Source: Bigelowiella natans CCMP2755 (taxonomy: Eukaryota > Cercozoa > Chlorarachniophyceae). Taken from it: DNA of 64,000 nucleotides. Positions within the stretch are counted from its first letter, which is position 1. Every line of letters starts with the position of its first letter. The notes under the pieces were generated by a model. It saw only the letters and a program-made list of their open reading frames with translations. It was not told the origin of the DNA and ran no database searches. The stretch is from the NCBI GenBank assembly GCA_000320545.1, contig ADNK01000778.1:1-64000 (forward strand), written 5' to 3'. Of this stretch, positions 23,230-36,800 are shown one piece after another. Both the position numbers and the translations under genes were made by a program.

Positions 23230-23760
23230 ATGTAGCTCATTACGGTGCTATTGCTGCTGCTGCAGCAAGTTGCTAAAACTAGAAGCAATAGTAAAATGTG
23301 AAGTAGTTCAGGCTCGGATGCAGCACTACTACTACTGGTAGAAATAGTACTACCACTACTTTTACTAGCAGTTTCCGGAAGCTCGTGGGTATTAATGCCT
23401 CCTAAATATTCTCTCACTCCGTTTATTCATGCAGGTTTTGGTCCAGAAGTTCGCCGAAACGAAGCTGGTCATTCGGGTGGAGATGAAGCTGTTCAAAACA
23501 TTGCTGCTCAACTGCGGCGCAGGAGTCGTGACAGGCTCGCTGCTGACCCACCTCGCGGACGACAACTGGCAGGTGCGCATGCAGGTGGTGCATGTGATCA
23601 TCCTAGCACTGCTATGCTGCCAGAACGACCGGACTATGTCCTTCCACGATGTAAGTCTTCCAAACAACACGTAGCAGCATATACTACACTGTGGATAGGT
23701 CTGAGTTCTATTTACGTGTTCTCTTCATGTGTCTGAAAATATGGCGACTACTACTATTAT

Positions 23761-23791
<31 letters not shown>

Positions 23792-24362
23792 GCATTATCG
23801 CTATTCGACGGACGCAGCATCTTCCCCAAAACTTAGAACAGCAACCGAACACCCTGATCTAAACGTATATGGCCAATATCCCTTATTTCAACTTTGAGAA
23901 GCCTAATTGTGTTTACCTTCCCTTTTTCTTCTTCTTTCTTTGCACGTTGTTGTTGTTGTTGATGCTGCTGCTGATGCACCACTACAGATCGCATGCACCG
24001 TAGCGCTTGTAGTTGAAGACCCAACAAGAAAGGTGCAGCTGTGGGCAAAGGAGTGCTTGGCGATCCTCGCAGACTTACTTGGACGCCAGAGGTAGTAGTT
24101 GTTGTAGTACCACCACCACCACCACCACCAGTTGTAGTAGTAGCAAAGAATAATGATCATTGTTAAGGAGGAGGGGGAGGAAGAGAGACAGTGATTGTGC
24201 TTGTATTTGCATTGCACTACTCCGGTCTTCCTTGCTGAGAGGTTGTAACGTGCTTATCATATTCCCTCCCCGCACGACTACTTCTATCGACAGGCTGCTT
24301 GGTCTGCTGCGAGACAGGATTACCAGCGAGGTATTTATCATCATTCGTTTCAGAGAATAGAG

Positions 24363-24398
<36 letters not shown>

Positions 24399-25362
24399 AC
24401 ATCACGAGGGTATTGTGAGGGTGGCTCCAACACATACAAGCGGTTTTTGTCGATGTTTGGAAAGCAACACACTCACGGTTTTGTGCACTATCGTCAGGGA
24501 TATGAGATGGTGATCACGCGCCTGGACGACCCCAGGCTTCCAACCCTGCACGATGCGGTAACACTGAAACCAAGAAAACAGCAACCGAGGCGATAAGCAC
24601 CGACCTTCTGTTTCATTCTGATAAGAATCCGCCCCCACCAAACCCCCAAAATACTATATGGTTTTACAATCCCTCTTTAGGTTGTTTTCTAACAAATAAT
24701 CATCATTGCACGTTGTCGTTCTGTCCTTTGTGTCTTGTTCAACTGCGTTGCAGGATGTCGTATTTCCCTCGGGCAGCTCTGGCGTCGATTCATCATTTCC
24801 CTCACGCGTTCCTTCTCGAGCCCCCTCTCGAGGGTCAGACAGTGCATTTCTGAATTCAGATCTGCCGTGCCGTATTGAGAATTTATGAGATTGTAGCAGT
24901 GTAGCTTACATCCAGAGTTTCTGTCACGCTGTTCTCCCGCCGTCTTCCAATCGCCACCTCGCTCTCATCGTTCCTTCTTTGCTGTATTTTATTTATTAGG
25001 GAGACTCCGTACGGATCTAGAGCTCCTACCAGGTCTGCAGAAGATAAGATACGATGATGATAATGATAATGATGATAGTGATGTTGATCCAAACTTGTTG
25101 GTTATTAGCACCACATTCATTTACCAGTGTCTTAATACATCTGCTGCTTCTCGGCATCATCTTTCGTCAGGGGTGGCGATCGGAGCTCTTGGGTGGGGAA
25201 GGGCAGATTGTCGCACCTGCCCAATAGCAACATTGGAGGCTTCATTGGAGGGAACTCCCGCCCTAGTTCTAGATCTCCACCTCCATTAGCAGTGGTCAAT
25301 GCTTCGTGATCATGGATGCGACTGATTGCGTGAGCGCGCGTGTGTGTACAATTAGGGAAATG

Positions 25363-25413
<51 letters not shown>

Positions 25414-25549
25414 CTGAATGTATCTAATATCACGCAGGACCCACGATTCGATCTGAACCAGAAATTTACGTTCCCAGGAAGCGACATCTCAGGTAGGGTT
25501 TCATCTCATCATATTGTCACAGATGTTATTCTCTTTATATATATTGTGT

Positions 25550-25584
<35 letters not shown>

Positions 25585-26405
25585 ACTGGCGTCATATCCG
25601 ACTCACACAATTCATGAATACTCTAAAAAAAGTCTTGGGAGCTATGAGCCCAACCGCGCACATGGCTATACCGGAGGACGTCGAATCCCCCACCGAGTGG
25701 AACTACCCTACCGGATGGCAATCACAAGCACCCTCGCCCAAGAACAGTGACCTCTACTGCAATGCAAACAGTACGAACGAAACAAAAAACACGACCAACA
25801 ACAATAACGGTCCTCTCGAAGATTTGTCAGCATTAGGGTCGAAGATTTGTCAGCATTCATGTCACCTCGTCTATCACCACCACGGTGTATGTGAGCCGTG
25901 TATTCGTTTTTCTTACTTGATTAGGCGAGTTCAAAGGCGGGCGCACGGCCCCTGCGGTGAGAAGCAAGTTTTTTTTTTTTCCCCCAGAAAGAACCAAAAT
26001 GAAAGGAATCAATATGTACACTTACCTCGTAAAGAGTGGAGTTTGTATTGTATCTTCACATCGCTGCCTTCATCGTCTCATCATCTCATCATCTCATCAT
26101 CATCTCTCTTCATATCTTTCCTGCAGTCACTTCGCGGGGGAGAGACTGGCTTCACTTTTGAAAGGAAAAGCATTCGCGATCTGACTGACGGGTATGTATG
26201 AAATGTATGTATGCATGTATGTATGTATGTATGTACGGGATTGTTATCAATAACATTATCATCTGAACCCCTCTGCTCTCTGAGAATACCTATTATCCAT
26301 TACATATACTACTACTACTATCCTCCTCTCAGGAATAGTCGTACCAGCATGCCCCAATCTGCACCGGTCACAGGAAGGGAAATAGATGTAAGTACTAGAG
26401 TAGTA

Positions 26406-26436
<31 letters not shown>

Positions 26437-27367
26437 CGCACCAGATCATTACAATCAAAATTGCATCTTTGTCATCATCATCATCAAGAATCATAGCTAC
26501 GCACTCTACCACTTCTACTACTCCTCGTTTCTCTAATAGAGTACCGTATCATCCTTCTTCAATGTGTTTTCATAATAATCTATCGTTGTCTATCCTCCTT
26601 TCCAACATCACCGATCCGCGTTGTTCAACAATTGAATTAGATCCAAGACAGCATGATGATGGAGGTACCTACTGCTGCTCATACTTCTATCTATCTCTAC
26701 CTCTCTTTCTCTTTGCGTATGTCATTAGTCTCTTGAGTCTTAAGTGTGCATTTGTGAGGGCAATATCCATCGGCCATCCACACACACACACACACACACA
26801 CACCACCACCACCACCATTTTCCTAAGATCTGACTAAAACTGACCGGTTTCTCCTCCTCCTCCTCCTTCTCTTGCTACTTCTCGAGCAGAAGATGCGCTC
26901 TAAGATCGCAGGGCTCAAGAACAAGATGAAGCGGAGAGGGTATGTGGATGATGATAGGAGAGAACGGAGGAGGAGGAGGAGGAAGAGGAGAGGAAGAATG
27001 TGGATTCACTGTTCTGCCTTTTGCTGCTGATGGTTGTGGTGGATATTGGATAATGATGCTGATGATGATGACGATGATGATAACAATGCGTGCGCTGCCT
27101 CTGCAGATCTAGTGCTCGTCGTGCGCGACTTGACGCTAATTCGAGGGGATTGGATACTGGAGGCCTGCTGAGCTCCACGGCACCAATAGCACGAGGTAAT
27201 AATGCACTGTAAGTGTTGTAATCGACCGTACTAAGTTTGTTGCCTGTTCAAACCAACATCGTATTATTGTGTGCTTTCTCTCTCAGAGGTATAGTAGTAC
27301 AGGATATTATGTGTCCCTTAATCCTCGCAGCACAAACATGCACACCCACACCATGGTTCACCAATAA

Positions 27368-27408
<41 letters not shown>

Positions 27409-29032
27409 CATAGGGTCCGCCTCCTCGCGAGAGGGAAGTACGTTGATGCTGAACAACTTCAGGTCGCTTGGTCGAAACCTGCTTTGAGAGACTCTCTTCC
27501 TCTTCCTCTTCTTCTTCTTCCTGATGCATCAAATTTGCCCCTGAGAATCATGCTAAGATGATGTAAGCTGCACTTTCCTAGAGATACTGAATACATTCGA
27601 TTGTCTACTACAATAGATCCGGTTCTCCACAAGATAATAACAACAACTCATTGGCGAAGACAGCTGAGCACCTTCCTCTCTCTCACTCTTTATCAAGGTC
27701 AATCCATCGATCCATCAGTCCACGACCACTACCACTACTAAGAGAATATCTATCTTACTGTTGGAAAGATGTGATGATGATTATGATTATGATCATATTG
27801 TATACTGACGAAAACGGCAATAAGCACTTTTCCCATGAACACGATCGTGATATGATTGGTCTTCTGATATTCCTGGTTAATGAACTATCCATGTTCGTAG
27901 TTCAACGAGAGAGGCGGCTGTGCGTTCTTCCTGCAACGACGACATTCAGAACACTCTGTCCAGGTTTAAAGGATGACATCAATATAGTTGTGGAAAGAAG
28001 AAAGACGGCTCAAACCATGCTGGCGAGAGTTTGTTGTTGTTGTTGGTGTTGTGTGTGTTCTCCCCCCTCTGGCCTCGTGTCTCTTTGCTATCGTTTGCAT
28101 ATGATACAAAAACTGCTCCTCCCTCCCCCAACTCTCTCTCTCTTCCTCTCCCACTCAGACAAGCAACTCCAGACTTAGATTGGTCTGAAGGAGGGGGAAG
28201 CTTCAGGGGGAGGTACGTGTGTGTGATACATGTGTGCATTTGTTTAGGGTTCGATGTGCTACTATCTGACTTTCCGGAATTATCGTTGTTGATGTTCATT
28301 GATTCATTCACAGGCTGATCAAGCTGAAGAAACGTACCAGTCGAAGGCACCTTACGTCACCAAACCATTTACGCGGTCCTCCTTCAAGATCGCAGCCCTC
28401 ATCCCCGATGACGAACCCTTCGTCTCCGATAAGCTCAGGTATTGCTACGACTCTACGACTACTACTTACTACTCTACACCACTACACGATGATAATGATA
28501 TTATTTAATCGAGGGAGGGAGGGGGAAATGTTTTTGTTTTCATCGAGTTTATGTGAATCTATCCACACCATTATTATGATTATTATAATTATTATTAATA
28601 TTATTATTAATACTATTATTATTATTATTATCATATATTCCTCATTGTGTGTAAATTTTTACCTTCTAAGACGCGTCTGATGCAACCTCGGCTACAGCCC
28701 CACGTAATCAACAAGCCAATTTTCTCTCCGTTTGATTCTATTTTCATAAGGGAAGCAGTTTATCCCATCATTGGGGGTTGTTATTCAAAAATCTATTGTC
28801 TTGGTGTACGTTCTGATCTTTACCTGCATCAAGAGTTTATCTGTTTTTGTTTGCTCTTGTCCGCCATTCAGACATAGGCAGAACCGCTTCTTCGTCCTCT
28901 ACCGAAGTACTGACTCCACCGAGGTGCGAAGAACAACCCTTAAATAATTGGCGATGATCGATATCACTAGTCAATTCACAATTATGTGGGATTGGTGGAA
29001 GAGAGGCCATTTACCCAGGCGTTCCACGTCAG

Positions 29033-29065
<33 letters not shown>

Positions 29066-29899
29066 TCCATTCTTATGCAGGAGGCCATCTCGCGCAAAGG
29101 CAGCAGCGCGACCCACGCCTGGGAGACAAGCGGTACGGTGATTGGTATATCTTGGGAGGAAGATGAATGATATACAAAAGAATTGTTGTCATCAGCGTTC
29201 GCGCGAATGGTGCAACACTTCCTCTTCGGAGAGGAAAGCATGAATACGATGATGAGCGGCAAAGAATAATCACCATCTCATATTACCACTATCCATCATT
29301 CCATCGCATAACAATTCGCAGGGAACCGAATGGGGAAACGTAGAAGCCATCGCGCACAAGGTGGGCGCCGAATATGCGTCTGAGGAGGAACTACGACCAC
29401 TTGACGATCCCTCCGGGTATGGAAGAAGAAGAAGAAGAGAAATGAGACAGAATTGTCTGCATATATCTTATCACCCTCCCACCGAGGATCACACCATTCT
29501 CACCTATACGCCATTTACCACCCAATAGCGACATGAAGCGCGCCATTCGAGGCATCAAATCGGGAGATTGGTCCACAAGATTTAAGGCGATGAACAATAT
29601 GCGGAGAATGGCAATGCACCATGCAGGTACTTACTACGCCTCCTTTCGTGTAGAAAGAGAGAGGGTAGAGGAGGAGGAATCTCTGGAACAATAAGAACAA
29701 CAAACAGCAGCAGAAACAAATGAATGGAAACATCGACAAAATCATATTTGATTTAACCCCCCCAATATCGTCGGTTGTGATCCCTTTCCGTCGCCATGAC
29801 GATCTTGCTTATGCTTGTTGTCAGACACGTTGAGACCTCACACGAAGCGAGTTTGTGGATTACTTAAAAGTAGTAGTAGACCTGCTCATACACACACAC

Positions 29900-29947
<48 letters not shown>

Positions 29948-31332
29948 TTTTATAATATGTGAAATTTTGGTTCTCTTTTTCCGCACTCAATTACGTAAAA
30001 GCATTTTCACCACCCAAACGCCCTCTTTGTTCCTTAAATACCCCCCCCTTCTTCTTCTGCTTCTTCTTCGTTCGTTCTTCTTAATCTTTAACTTTTCCCA
30101 GCAAACTTGGAGTCCTTACGATCCATCGAATTGAAGAATGCGATCCTGACCATCGTCGATTTCACCCGATTTCTCCGAAAGGTAGCAATCCATCAACAGA
30201 CATCTTATTAAAAAGTAATTTATCAAAGCAGCATACTTCTGATCTTTCTTCCTCACCTCTTCTGCGCTATGTTGCCATTATGATCACCGATGTCGCCGTC
30301 GTCATTGTCGTTGTCGTCGTGTAAATTTCCTCCTCCTCAGGACATGGACGTGTGCGTGGACGCACTCCTCCCGCTCCTTCTCAAGAAAGCCACTGAATCG
30401 AACCAGTAAGCAGCAGTAGTAGTAGTAGTAGTGTGAGTGCTCGAGAATCTATATATGTGTGTGTGCGTTTGTGCGTGTGGAATACAAAACACATTTATGG
30501 TTGCCACAAAATTCTGCCACATGCAGAGGTTACAAATACTCATCATCATCATCATCATAATCATCTCCATTTGCCAGGTTCATACGGAAGGAGGCGCTGC
30601 TCTCGCTGGACTCGATGGTCAAGAATCTAACCAAGACAAAGTTTCTCACCTCGCTTCTTACGGCCTTTCACGGCGGTCAGTTTTCGTTAGTCGTACTTAC
30701 TTCTTGCTTTGTTTTTGAGGGAGAGGGGGGGGAGGGGGGTGGAGAAAAAGATGAAGAAGTTCAGTCTTTCTCCTTCCGCATAGCGTCATGTTTTATAGAT
30801 ATCTTTTAATTTGATTGATGTAATGAGATTATGATGCTTGTCTTATTAGGAAAGGGAGCAAAAGCAATACGCCAGCCTTGCGCTGAGTACATAAAGAATG
30901 TAAGAAGAAATCGTGATTGCTAACTCCGTAACATGTCCAAAGCCAGTCAGTGTCGATGTTCTTCTTCATCGATATACTTCCTTTCTCTCTTTTCTCTCTT
31001 TTCTCTCTCTCTCCCTGTCTGTCTCTTTTCATATTCGTAGACAATTGCTGCTATGGGCTCTCGTATAGCCACGTATCGAAACCTAGAGCGCGTTTTAAAG
31101 ACTATGGGAATAATATTGGTGAGGGCAATCATCACCTTTATCGTCATCATCATCAATCATCATCGTTGTCATCACACGCGGCGTTCCTTTGTGATTTTAA
31201 CCGTTGAATGTGCTTCACTGCGGTTCAGTCTGAGGGATCGCTCTCTACGAGGCAAGTAGGAAAGAGAATGGTCTTCCAACTGGCAAAGGTGTGAAAAGGA
31301 GGAGGGGGGAAGGATGACGATATAATGTGTGC

Positions 31333-31369
<37 letters not shown>

Positions 31370-31475
31370 GCGCGCTGCGGACAAGCATGTCTCTTTTCCC
31401 TCTCTCTCTCTCCCCCCCCCCCCCCCCCCTAGTTCTATCATGGGATAAGTGGAGGGCTTTTGTCAACGATGATGT

Positions 31476-31513
<38 letters not shown>

Positions 31514-32066
31514 GGATGGAGGAAGGGATGAGGATGATGATAATTGAGAATATGGTATATAATGGTACAAAACGATGAATCTTAGGCTCTCGGAGAGCAA
31601 GAGCTGGTTGCGCAATGTGGAAGTAAGTACAAGCTGTAGATCTAAGAAAATGAAAGAAGAATGAGAATTAGAAACGAGGAGGAGGAGATGGTGATGGTGA
31701 TGGTGGGGAAGAAGGATGAGAAGAAAGCAAGTATTACAAATAATTTTGTCTGTAGCTAGATATAAGTCGTAGTATCATACTGAGAGCTACTCATTTACGT
31801 ACTTACCAACTTACTTACCTGTCAACCTACCTACCTACTGCTACAGGGATAGTGTCTTCATCAGAGTTTCTCTCTCTACAGAAAGTTCTGGAGAAAGGGG
31901 TGAGTAGTGAGTCAGCGAGTGAGTGAGTCAGTGAGTGAGTGAGTAAGTATCCACAGCCTGCTGCTACTGCTACTGCAATGCATAGACGACTTGGCGGATA
32001 GATGGTATTACTATAAGTCCCTTGCGGACCACTGTATCAGCGAGATACGGAATATGGAATATGATA

Positions 32067-32112
<46 letters not shown>

Positions 32113-32467
32113 ACATGTGTCATCCATCTTGCATTTCCTCGATAGCTGAACCCAGGTTGCTGCTGCTGTTGTTGTTGTTGTTGTTTTCGGTATGATACAC
32201 AGGAGGCGGAGTTAGAAATGTCAAGCCTTACTTCGTTCTCCCGTCGAGATTCTGTGGTCAACCGCACCCCCAGCAGCAGGCCAGGTGATAAAAGGAAATC
32301 ATTGAAGATGACAAAAATAGCTTAGAGAAATTAAGAAGAATCTAGTACCGATTTGATGTTTGTATCTTGGCCTACTGCTGTTATTACTACACTGCTACTA
32401 CTACTACTACTACTATGTGTGTGCATACATCCTATACGTACATTTGCACTAGACACGCACACACAAG

Positions 32468-32504
<37 letters not shown>

Positions 32505-33021
32505 TATCATAGGGTCCAAGTTGAAACAACGATATGGGCGCACTCCGGTGTGTATTGCCTCGAAGTGCACCTTGAATGAGAGAGACGAGAGACGAGAGGG
32601 AGAAAGAAAAACAAGATGGGAGGGGGAGAGATAACAAATGCTGCATTGACTTGGGTGAATAATATCATCGTAAACGATCTGATCATTGTACTGCAAGCAG
32701 GGCCGTACCACTCGAGCAAACTCTCGGACAAACTCGAGGATGATGGCCTCCAGAGAGTCTAAGGTGATTGTGGGGGTCTCACGAAGAAAAAGCTACAAGA
32801 CCGCAAGAAATATATCACATGCATATATGTTTCACATAGAAATAGAACAAAAAAAGAAGAAAACGTTTTATTTGTGTAGTTCCCTTGGTTGTCATCATCG
32901 TTGGCAGCATCGTGGCAGCCTATATTGTCCGTACTCATTATAACGTATCGTCGTCGTCCTCATCATCGTCATCATCGTCCACAGGTAGTGGAGAGCGCTC
33001 GGGATCTATCAAGAGGTAAGT

Positions 33022-33059
<38 letters not shown>

Positions 33060-33118
33060 CACGTTGGTTGTAGGAGCAGCTACGATGTTCAGCATTTTAT
33101 TGGAAATAACATGGTGGT

Positions 33119-33169
<51 letters not shown>

Positions 33170-33640
33170 CGCGCGCGCGCGCGCTACACAATACAGGTGG
33201 AGTATACAGCGCGAAGAAGAAGACCAGAGTCGCTGCTGGTGCAAAGGGATCCTCTGTGTCGTCGCAAAACAGTGCTGCTGATGACGACAGTTTGGGAGAA
33301 ATATTCAGCAACATCGATGGTATAGCACATTAGGATAGGATGTACTTTGCCATTTAAGAGCAATAAGGAAGATGCTTCTCCACACAGACCAACTAAACAC
33401 GATAGTTTTCCTAGTACTGTTAATGTTTCGGGATAACATCAATCATGGCGTTAAGGAGGACACCGATGATTTTGTCCAAAGTTTCAACACAAATCATCGG
33501 TGTTAAGGGGCGTTTCCATGAATTTCAAAGCCTAGTTGTCAATCATTTCAAACTTTTCTCTGCATGTCCTTACTGATTCAACATACATGTAAAAGGCAAA
33601 GACTGGCGAACTAAAGTCCAAGGAATAGAGGTATACACTA

Positions 33641-33695
<55 letters not shown>

Positions 33696-35455
33696 CCATT
33701 ATCATAAGGCCTCAATCATTGTGTTTTGTGCTTTCAAAGATGTTTGTTGTAAGTCTTATTGTGTTTGACGTATGGGATCTGCTGGACCTAGGCATTGGGA
33801 GAGCTAGTTAGCAGTAATTCCAGTCTCGTGGCGCGTCATGCCTCCCGCATAGTTGACCGGTGAGTGTATCACCAAGATATCGATAACAAGCTTACAACAA
33901 CAACAACAACAACAATAACGAACAAACACGACGGCAGTAAGAACTAGGTGTACTTAAATTTGGTGCTGGTGCAGCAATAAAATCATCACACATTTTTTCA
34001 AAGAATGAGTTGGCGTCCGAACGATTGTTTCCTACATTAGACTCAACAAGCGCCTGGATGATGGGAATGCTAAGGTACTGATGGACGGATGCACGCTCAA
34101 AGATAAAAAAGAAAAATGAGAGGATCATCATTATTACCACCGACCGTCTTCAATCACTACTACTGTGGTAAATAGGTTAACATTGTAGCTTTGAAGACTC
34201 TAGGGTCATTAGCGGCACAGATAAAGAGTATGTCGAGCTCAGAGGTATTTGCGTCACGTACACTCAGCAGCGCGCCAGAAATTATGAATTCCACTTTCTT
34301 GTTTGAAGTCTCTCACAGTAGACTTGATATTCTGAGAATCCATCTGTTGTTGTTGTTGTTGATGATGATGATGATGTTGATGTTGTCATCGTCGTGGTCT
34401 AAATTAGAATTATCACAGAATTCCATTTTCCAGTTTTATAATTCTTCAATTTTTTTTGGGGGGGTGCAGAGTAGATACGAGCACAGCTTATATCGAGCGT
34501 GGCTTCACGCATAGGCGCTTCCAACGTCACAATTCGAAAGGTCCTTCATTTGCGTCGTATTATACCGTATCTTCTTACATGCGCTTTATACTTGTAACTG
34601 CTTATCACGTAGATGGCCTCCAATGTCCTGGAAACATTCATCAACACGTTAGAGGTCTCGAGTCTCGTTAAGGTAGACACGACAATAACCAGTTCGTCGT
34701 AGTCATCATCCACTTATTGATATAATTATCTCCTCCTCCTCCTCCTCCTTGTATTCATTCTCTACTTCTCCCTCCTTCACATCCACTAATTACTAATTGC
34801 TGTTTCCACTGCTGCCCCAACGCCTCTCCCCTCTCAGCCGTTATCATCGGCCACACTCTTTGGGAAGCTCTCGACGCGTCCGGCTATGCTTAGCAAGATA
34901 TTGCCGCTCATAGAACGGGCGAGCACTGCCCAGGTAACTGCAACAACATCATAGTTACTAGTTGTATATGCGTGTGTACCGTGAGACCTTGTAATCGTGC
35001 TACCTGTATGCTTTTGAAATCCTGTGTTTTTGAGTCTCTCCTTCTTCTCCTTTCCGCTATTATCTGTCTCTCTAATGTGTATGGTGGCGTACGCGTGTGT
35101 GTTCTGTTATCTCTTTACGGTTGCTAGATTCGCAAGCACATCATACCCCTTTCCCTGATTTTGCTCAAGGCAAAAAGGTTGGCTATTTTGGGGGGGGGGG
35201 GAATTGTAAGCGATTTATGTTATTCCCCTGCTTCAAATGATGGTTTCCAATTTCTTAATGAGGCATTGATACATTATGAATGTGGCGCTAGTAGTCCTTA
35301 TCAGCAGCAGCATCAGTTATCGAGATATTTGTTCTTGCAATGGATTTGTTTTTACCATTTCCTTCTCCTCGGTCGTCAGCACTGCTGCTCTAGATAGATA
35401 TTAGGCCTGAATCTGTCGTTTTGTTGTGTTCGTTGCGATTGTATTAATCATGTTT

Positions 35456-35500
<45 letters not shown>

Positions 35501-35645
35501 GCCCTGTGCGTCATCGATGTGGTGCAGCAATTCTCCGGAGGTAAGGGATGGCAACATCAGGTACAAAATAAGAGGAGGAACACTCCTGTTGACAAGCTAA
35601 TTTCATATCGAGCCATTAATTCAGCTCACACAAAGACACACACGT

Positions 35646-35686
<41 letters not shown>

Positions 35687-35817
35687 GAATGTGAAGACAT
35701 AGATGGACACACTACCTTTCGCTGACGTGTTTCTCCTTCAACCGCAGAGTGATTCGGAGCGTGTATTCTATCTTGGGAGACAAGCTCTATGACGCGACAG
35801 CTGTAAAGAGGTCTTAA
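19316..35817 (+). CDS. TOGARAM1: TOGARAM/Crescerin-type TOG-array microtubule protein
   Basis: Predicted to bind tubulin through TOG domains and regulate ciliary microtubules. About 60 exons give roughly 1,470 residues, close to animal TOGARAM1. Start MSARGDREFQIL is at 19316; TAA is at 35815-35817. TOG1 exons run from 19421 (LRARVKQDGLPK) to about 21230. TOG2 covers about 22265-24575 and includes exon 23435-23650 (THLADDNWQVRMQVVHV) and LWAKECLAILADLLG at 24000-24090. A long Ser/Pro/Arg-rich linker spans 24750-29130. TOG3 begins about 29320 with exon 29529-29626 (KSGDWSTRFKAMNNMRR) and ends near 31900 (GKRMVFQLAK, LSLQKVLEKG). TOG4 starts at 33600 (KDWRTKVQGIE) and ends VIRSVYSILGDKLYD. Most phases close; the joins near 22200-22290 and 25640-26130 are uncertain. 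Many introns carry microsatellites. It converges on the RNF32-like gene. Confidence 0.82.
21109..21133. repeat. TTG microsatellite
   Basis: Trinucleotide run just before an acceptor in a TOGARAM intron. Confidence 0.85.
23193..23228. repeat. GA microsatellite in TOGARAM intron
   Basis: GA dinucleotide run in the intron preceding exon 23435-23650. Confidence 0.9.
23752..23788. repeat. TAC microsatellite in TOGARAM intron
   Basis: Trinucleotide run in the intron after exon 23435-23650. The frames across it encode homopolymers only. Confidence 0.9.
24361..24398. repeat. GA microsatellite in TOGARAM intron
   Basis: GA dinucleotide run following the short exon that ends near 24331. Confidence 0.9.
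25367..25410. repeat. GA microsatellite in TOGARAM intron
   Basis: GA dinucleotide run about 25 bases before the acceptor of the exon encoding DPRFDLNQKFTFPG. Confidence 0.9.
27369..27406. repeat. AT microsatellite in TOGARAM intron
   Basis: AT run ending only a few bases before the acceptor at about 27413, close enough to occupy the usual branch-point zone. Confidence 0.9.
29901..29951. repeat. TA run followed by poly-T
   Basis: Intronic TA dinucleotides followed directly by an uninterrupted T run, inside the intron preceding the TOG3 exon encoding NLESLRSIELKNAI. Confidence 0.9.
31330..31513. repeat. TG, poly-C and GAT tracts in one intron
   Basis: TG run at about 31330-31368, a C homopolymer at about 31411-31429 and a GAT run at about 31477-31513, all in the intron after GKRMVFQLAK. 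A C run of this length is prone to read errors. Confidence 0.85.
33121..33184. repeat. TC-TG-CG compound dinucleotide tract
   Basis: A TC run passes into TG and then CG repeats in a TOGARAM intron. The CG part could adopt Z-form DNA. Confidence 0.9.
35458..35681. repeat. TC and GA tracts flanking an exon
   Basis: A TC run at about 35460-35492 lies just upstream of the penultimate TOGARAM exon and a complementary GA run at about 35650-35681 lies downstream. The two arms could pair across the exon in the pre-mRNA. Confidence 0.8.
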
Positions 35818-36800
35818 TCAATAAACAGCACAGGAAATATCGAATCCACACGTCCATATGCTGATACTCCTGTGTTTTTGCTGTTGTTATTGTTGCTTTG
35901 CCTATATTTCAGATTGTCTCACGACCAACTTCAAAAGTTACGGGATATAACAGGCTAAACAGTTGGAAATCGATGCTATGACTACATTAGAAGTTGCTTA
36001 TCAATTTCCAGGCGATATGCTCTAAGTGCCGTGTGAGACGAAAATGAAGTTATAAAATAATAGCTACGTTACTAAAGACTTGCCCACGAACACAAGTATG
36101 AAATATTATCAGCAATCTAGCATTGCTATTGTAACGGCTAAGATATCTGTAACCACAGCTTCTAGCAGTTGCGTGTGTCCATAATTGAATACACATCTTG
36201 CATCGCAATGTATATCTGGGCATTGGCATCAATATATTTCATCACTATGAGCTGGTCGCCGCAGCCTCATCAGAAGCGTATCCACACTGCTTTTCACTGC
36301 CTCGGCTATGATGCCAGGCCAGCAGCGAAATTCAGCAGCATTGCTAGATTGTACGTAGGTGTAAAACTGCAAGGTACAGCATGTAGCATCAAACCAACAA
36401 ACATGAAACAAAATGCTACAGCTGTCGCCGCTTTTGCACATATTATATTATTAGGATGATCGTTGAAATTTTTAATGTGTTATTCACTACATCCACCTCA
36501 TTCACATGGTGGTAGTACAACATGCATGCATACAGAGGGTCAGCTAGTCAGTATCGGTTAGACTATATAAGACCGCGTAATATAGGTGCATACATGTACG
36601 GTTGTCGACTACTTTATTACGATGATACAAATAGCTATGAACGTAATAAGGGTCGCCTCGGTGAGTGCGAAGACGGGCACATGCATGTGAGCTGCCTGTA
36701 AATATGCGTCTACATGTGCCCTTACTACCCTTGCAAAAAGTGGCATATGCATGTACACCGTCACAATATTGTAGCAATACAGTCTCTACATAGGGCTTTT
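35818..36800. other. Convergent intergenic spacer
   Basis: Nearly 1 kb between the TOGARAM stop and the RNF32-like stop. No gene is visible. It shares the microsatellite-free, TGCA/TACATG/AGC-rich texture of the other convergent spacers, including GCATGCATG near 36525. Confidence 0.6.

Noticed and set aside
24130-24344. Homopolymeric Trp/Tyr or Val/Leu frames around CAC and TAC repeats
   Set aside because: Intronic microsatellites of the TOGARAM gene; flanking exons join around them in phase.
28299-28508. Alternative frame reading SSFKIAALIPDDEPF in TOGARAM
   Set aside because: It looks plausible alone, but only the overlapping frame (LIKLKKRTSRRHLTSPNHLR) keeps phase with the exons on both sides.
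31431-31447. Possible TOGARAM exon after the poly-C tract (FYHGI)
   Set aside because: Including it breaks the phase needed for LSLQKVLEKG downstream; skipping it gives a clean TOG helix ending.
32507-32731. Minus-strand zinc-finger-like reading near 32450-32580
   Set aside because: Complement of the TOGARAM exon encoding SKLKQRYGRTP; no paired Cys/His ligands.
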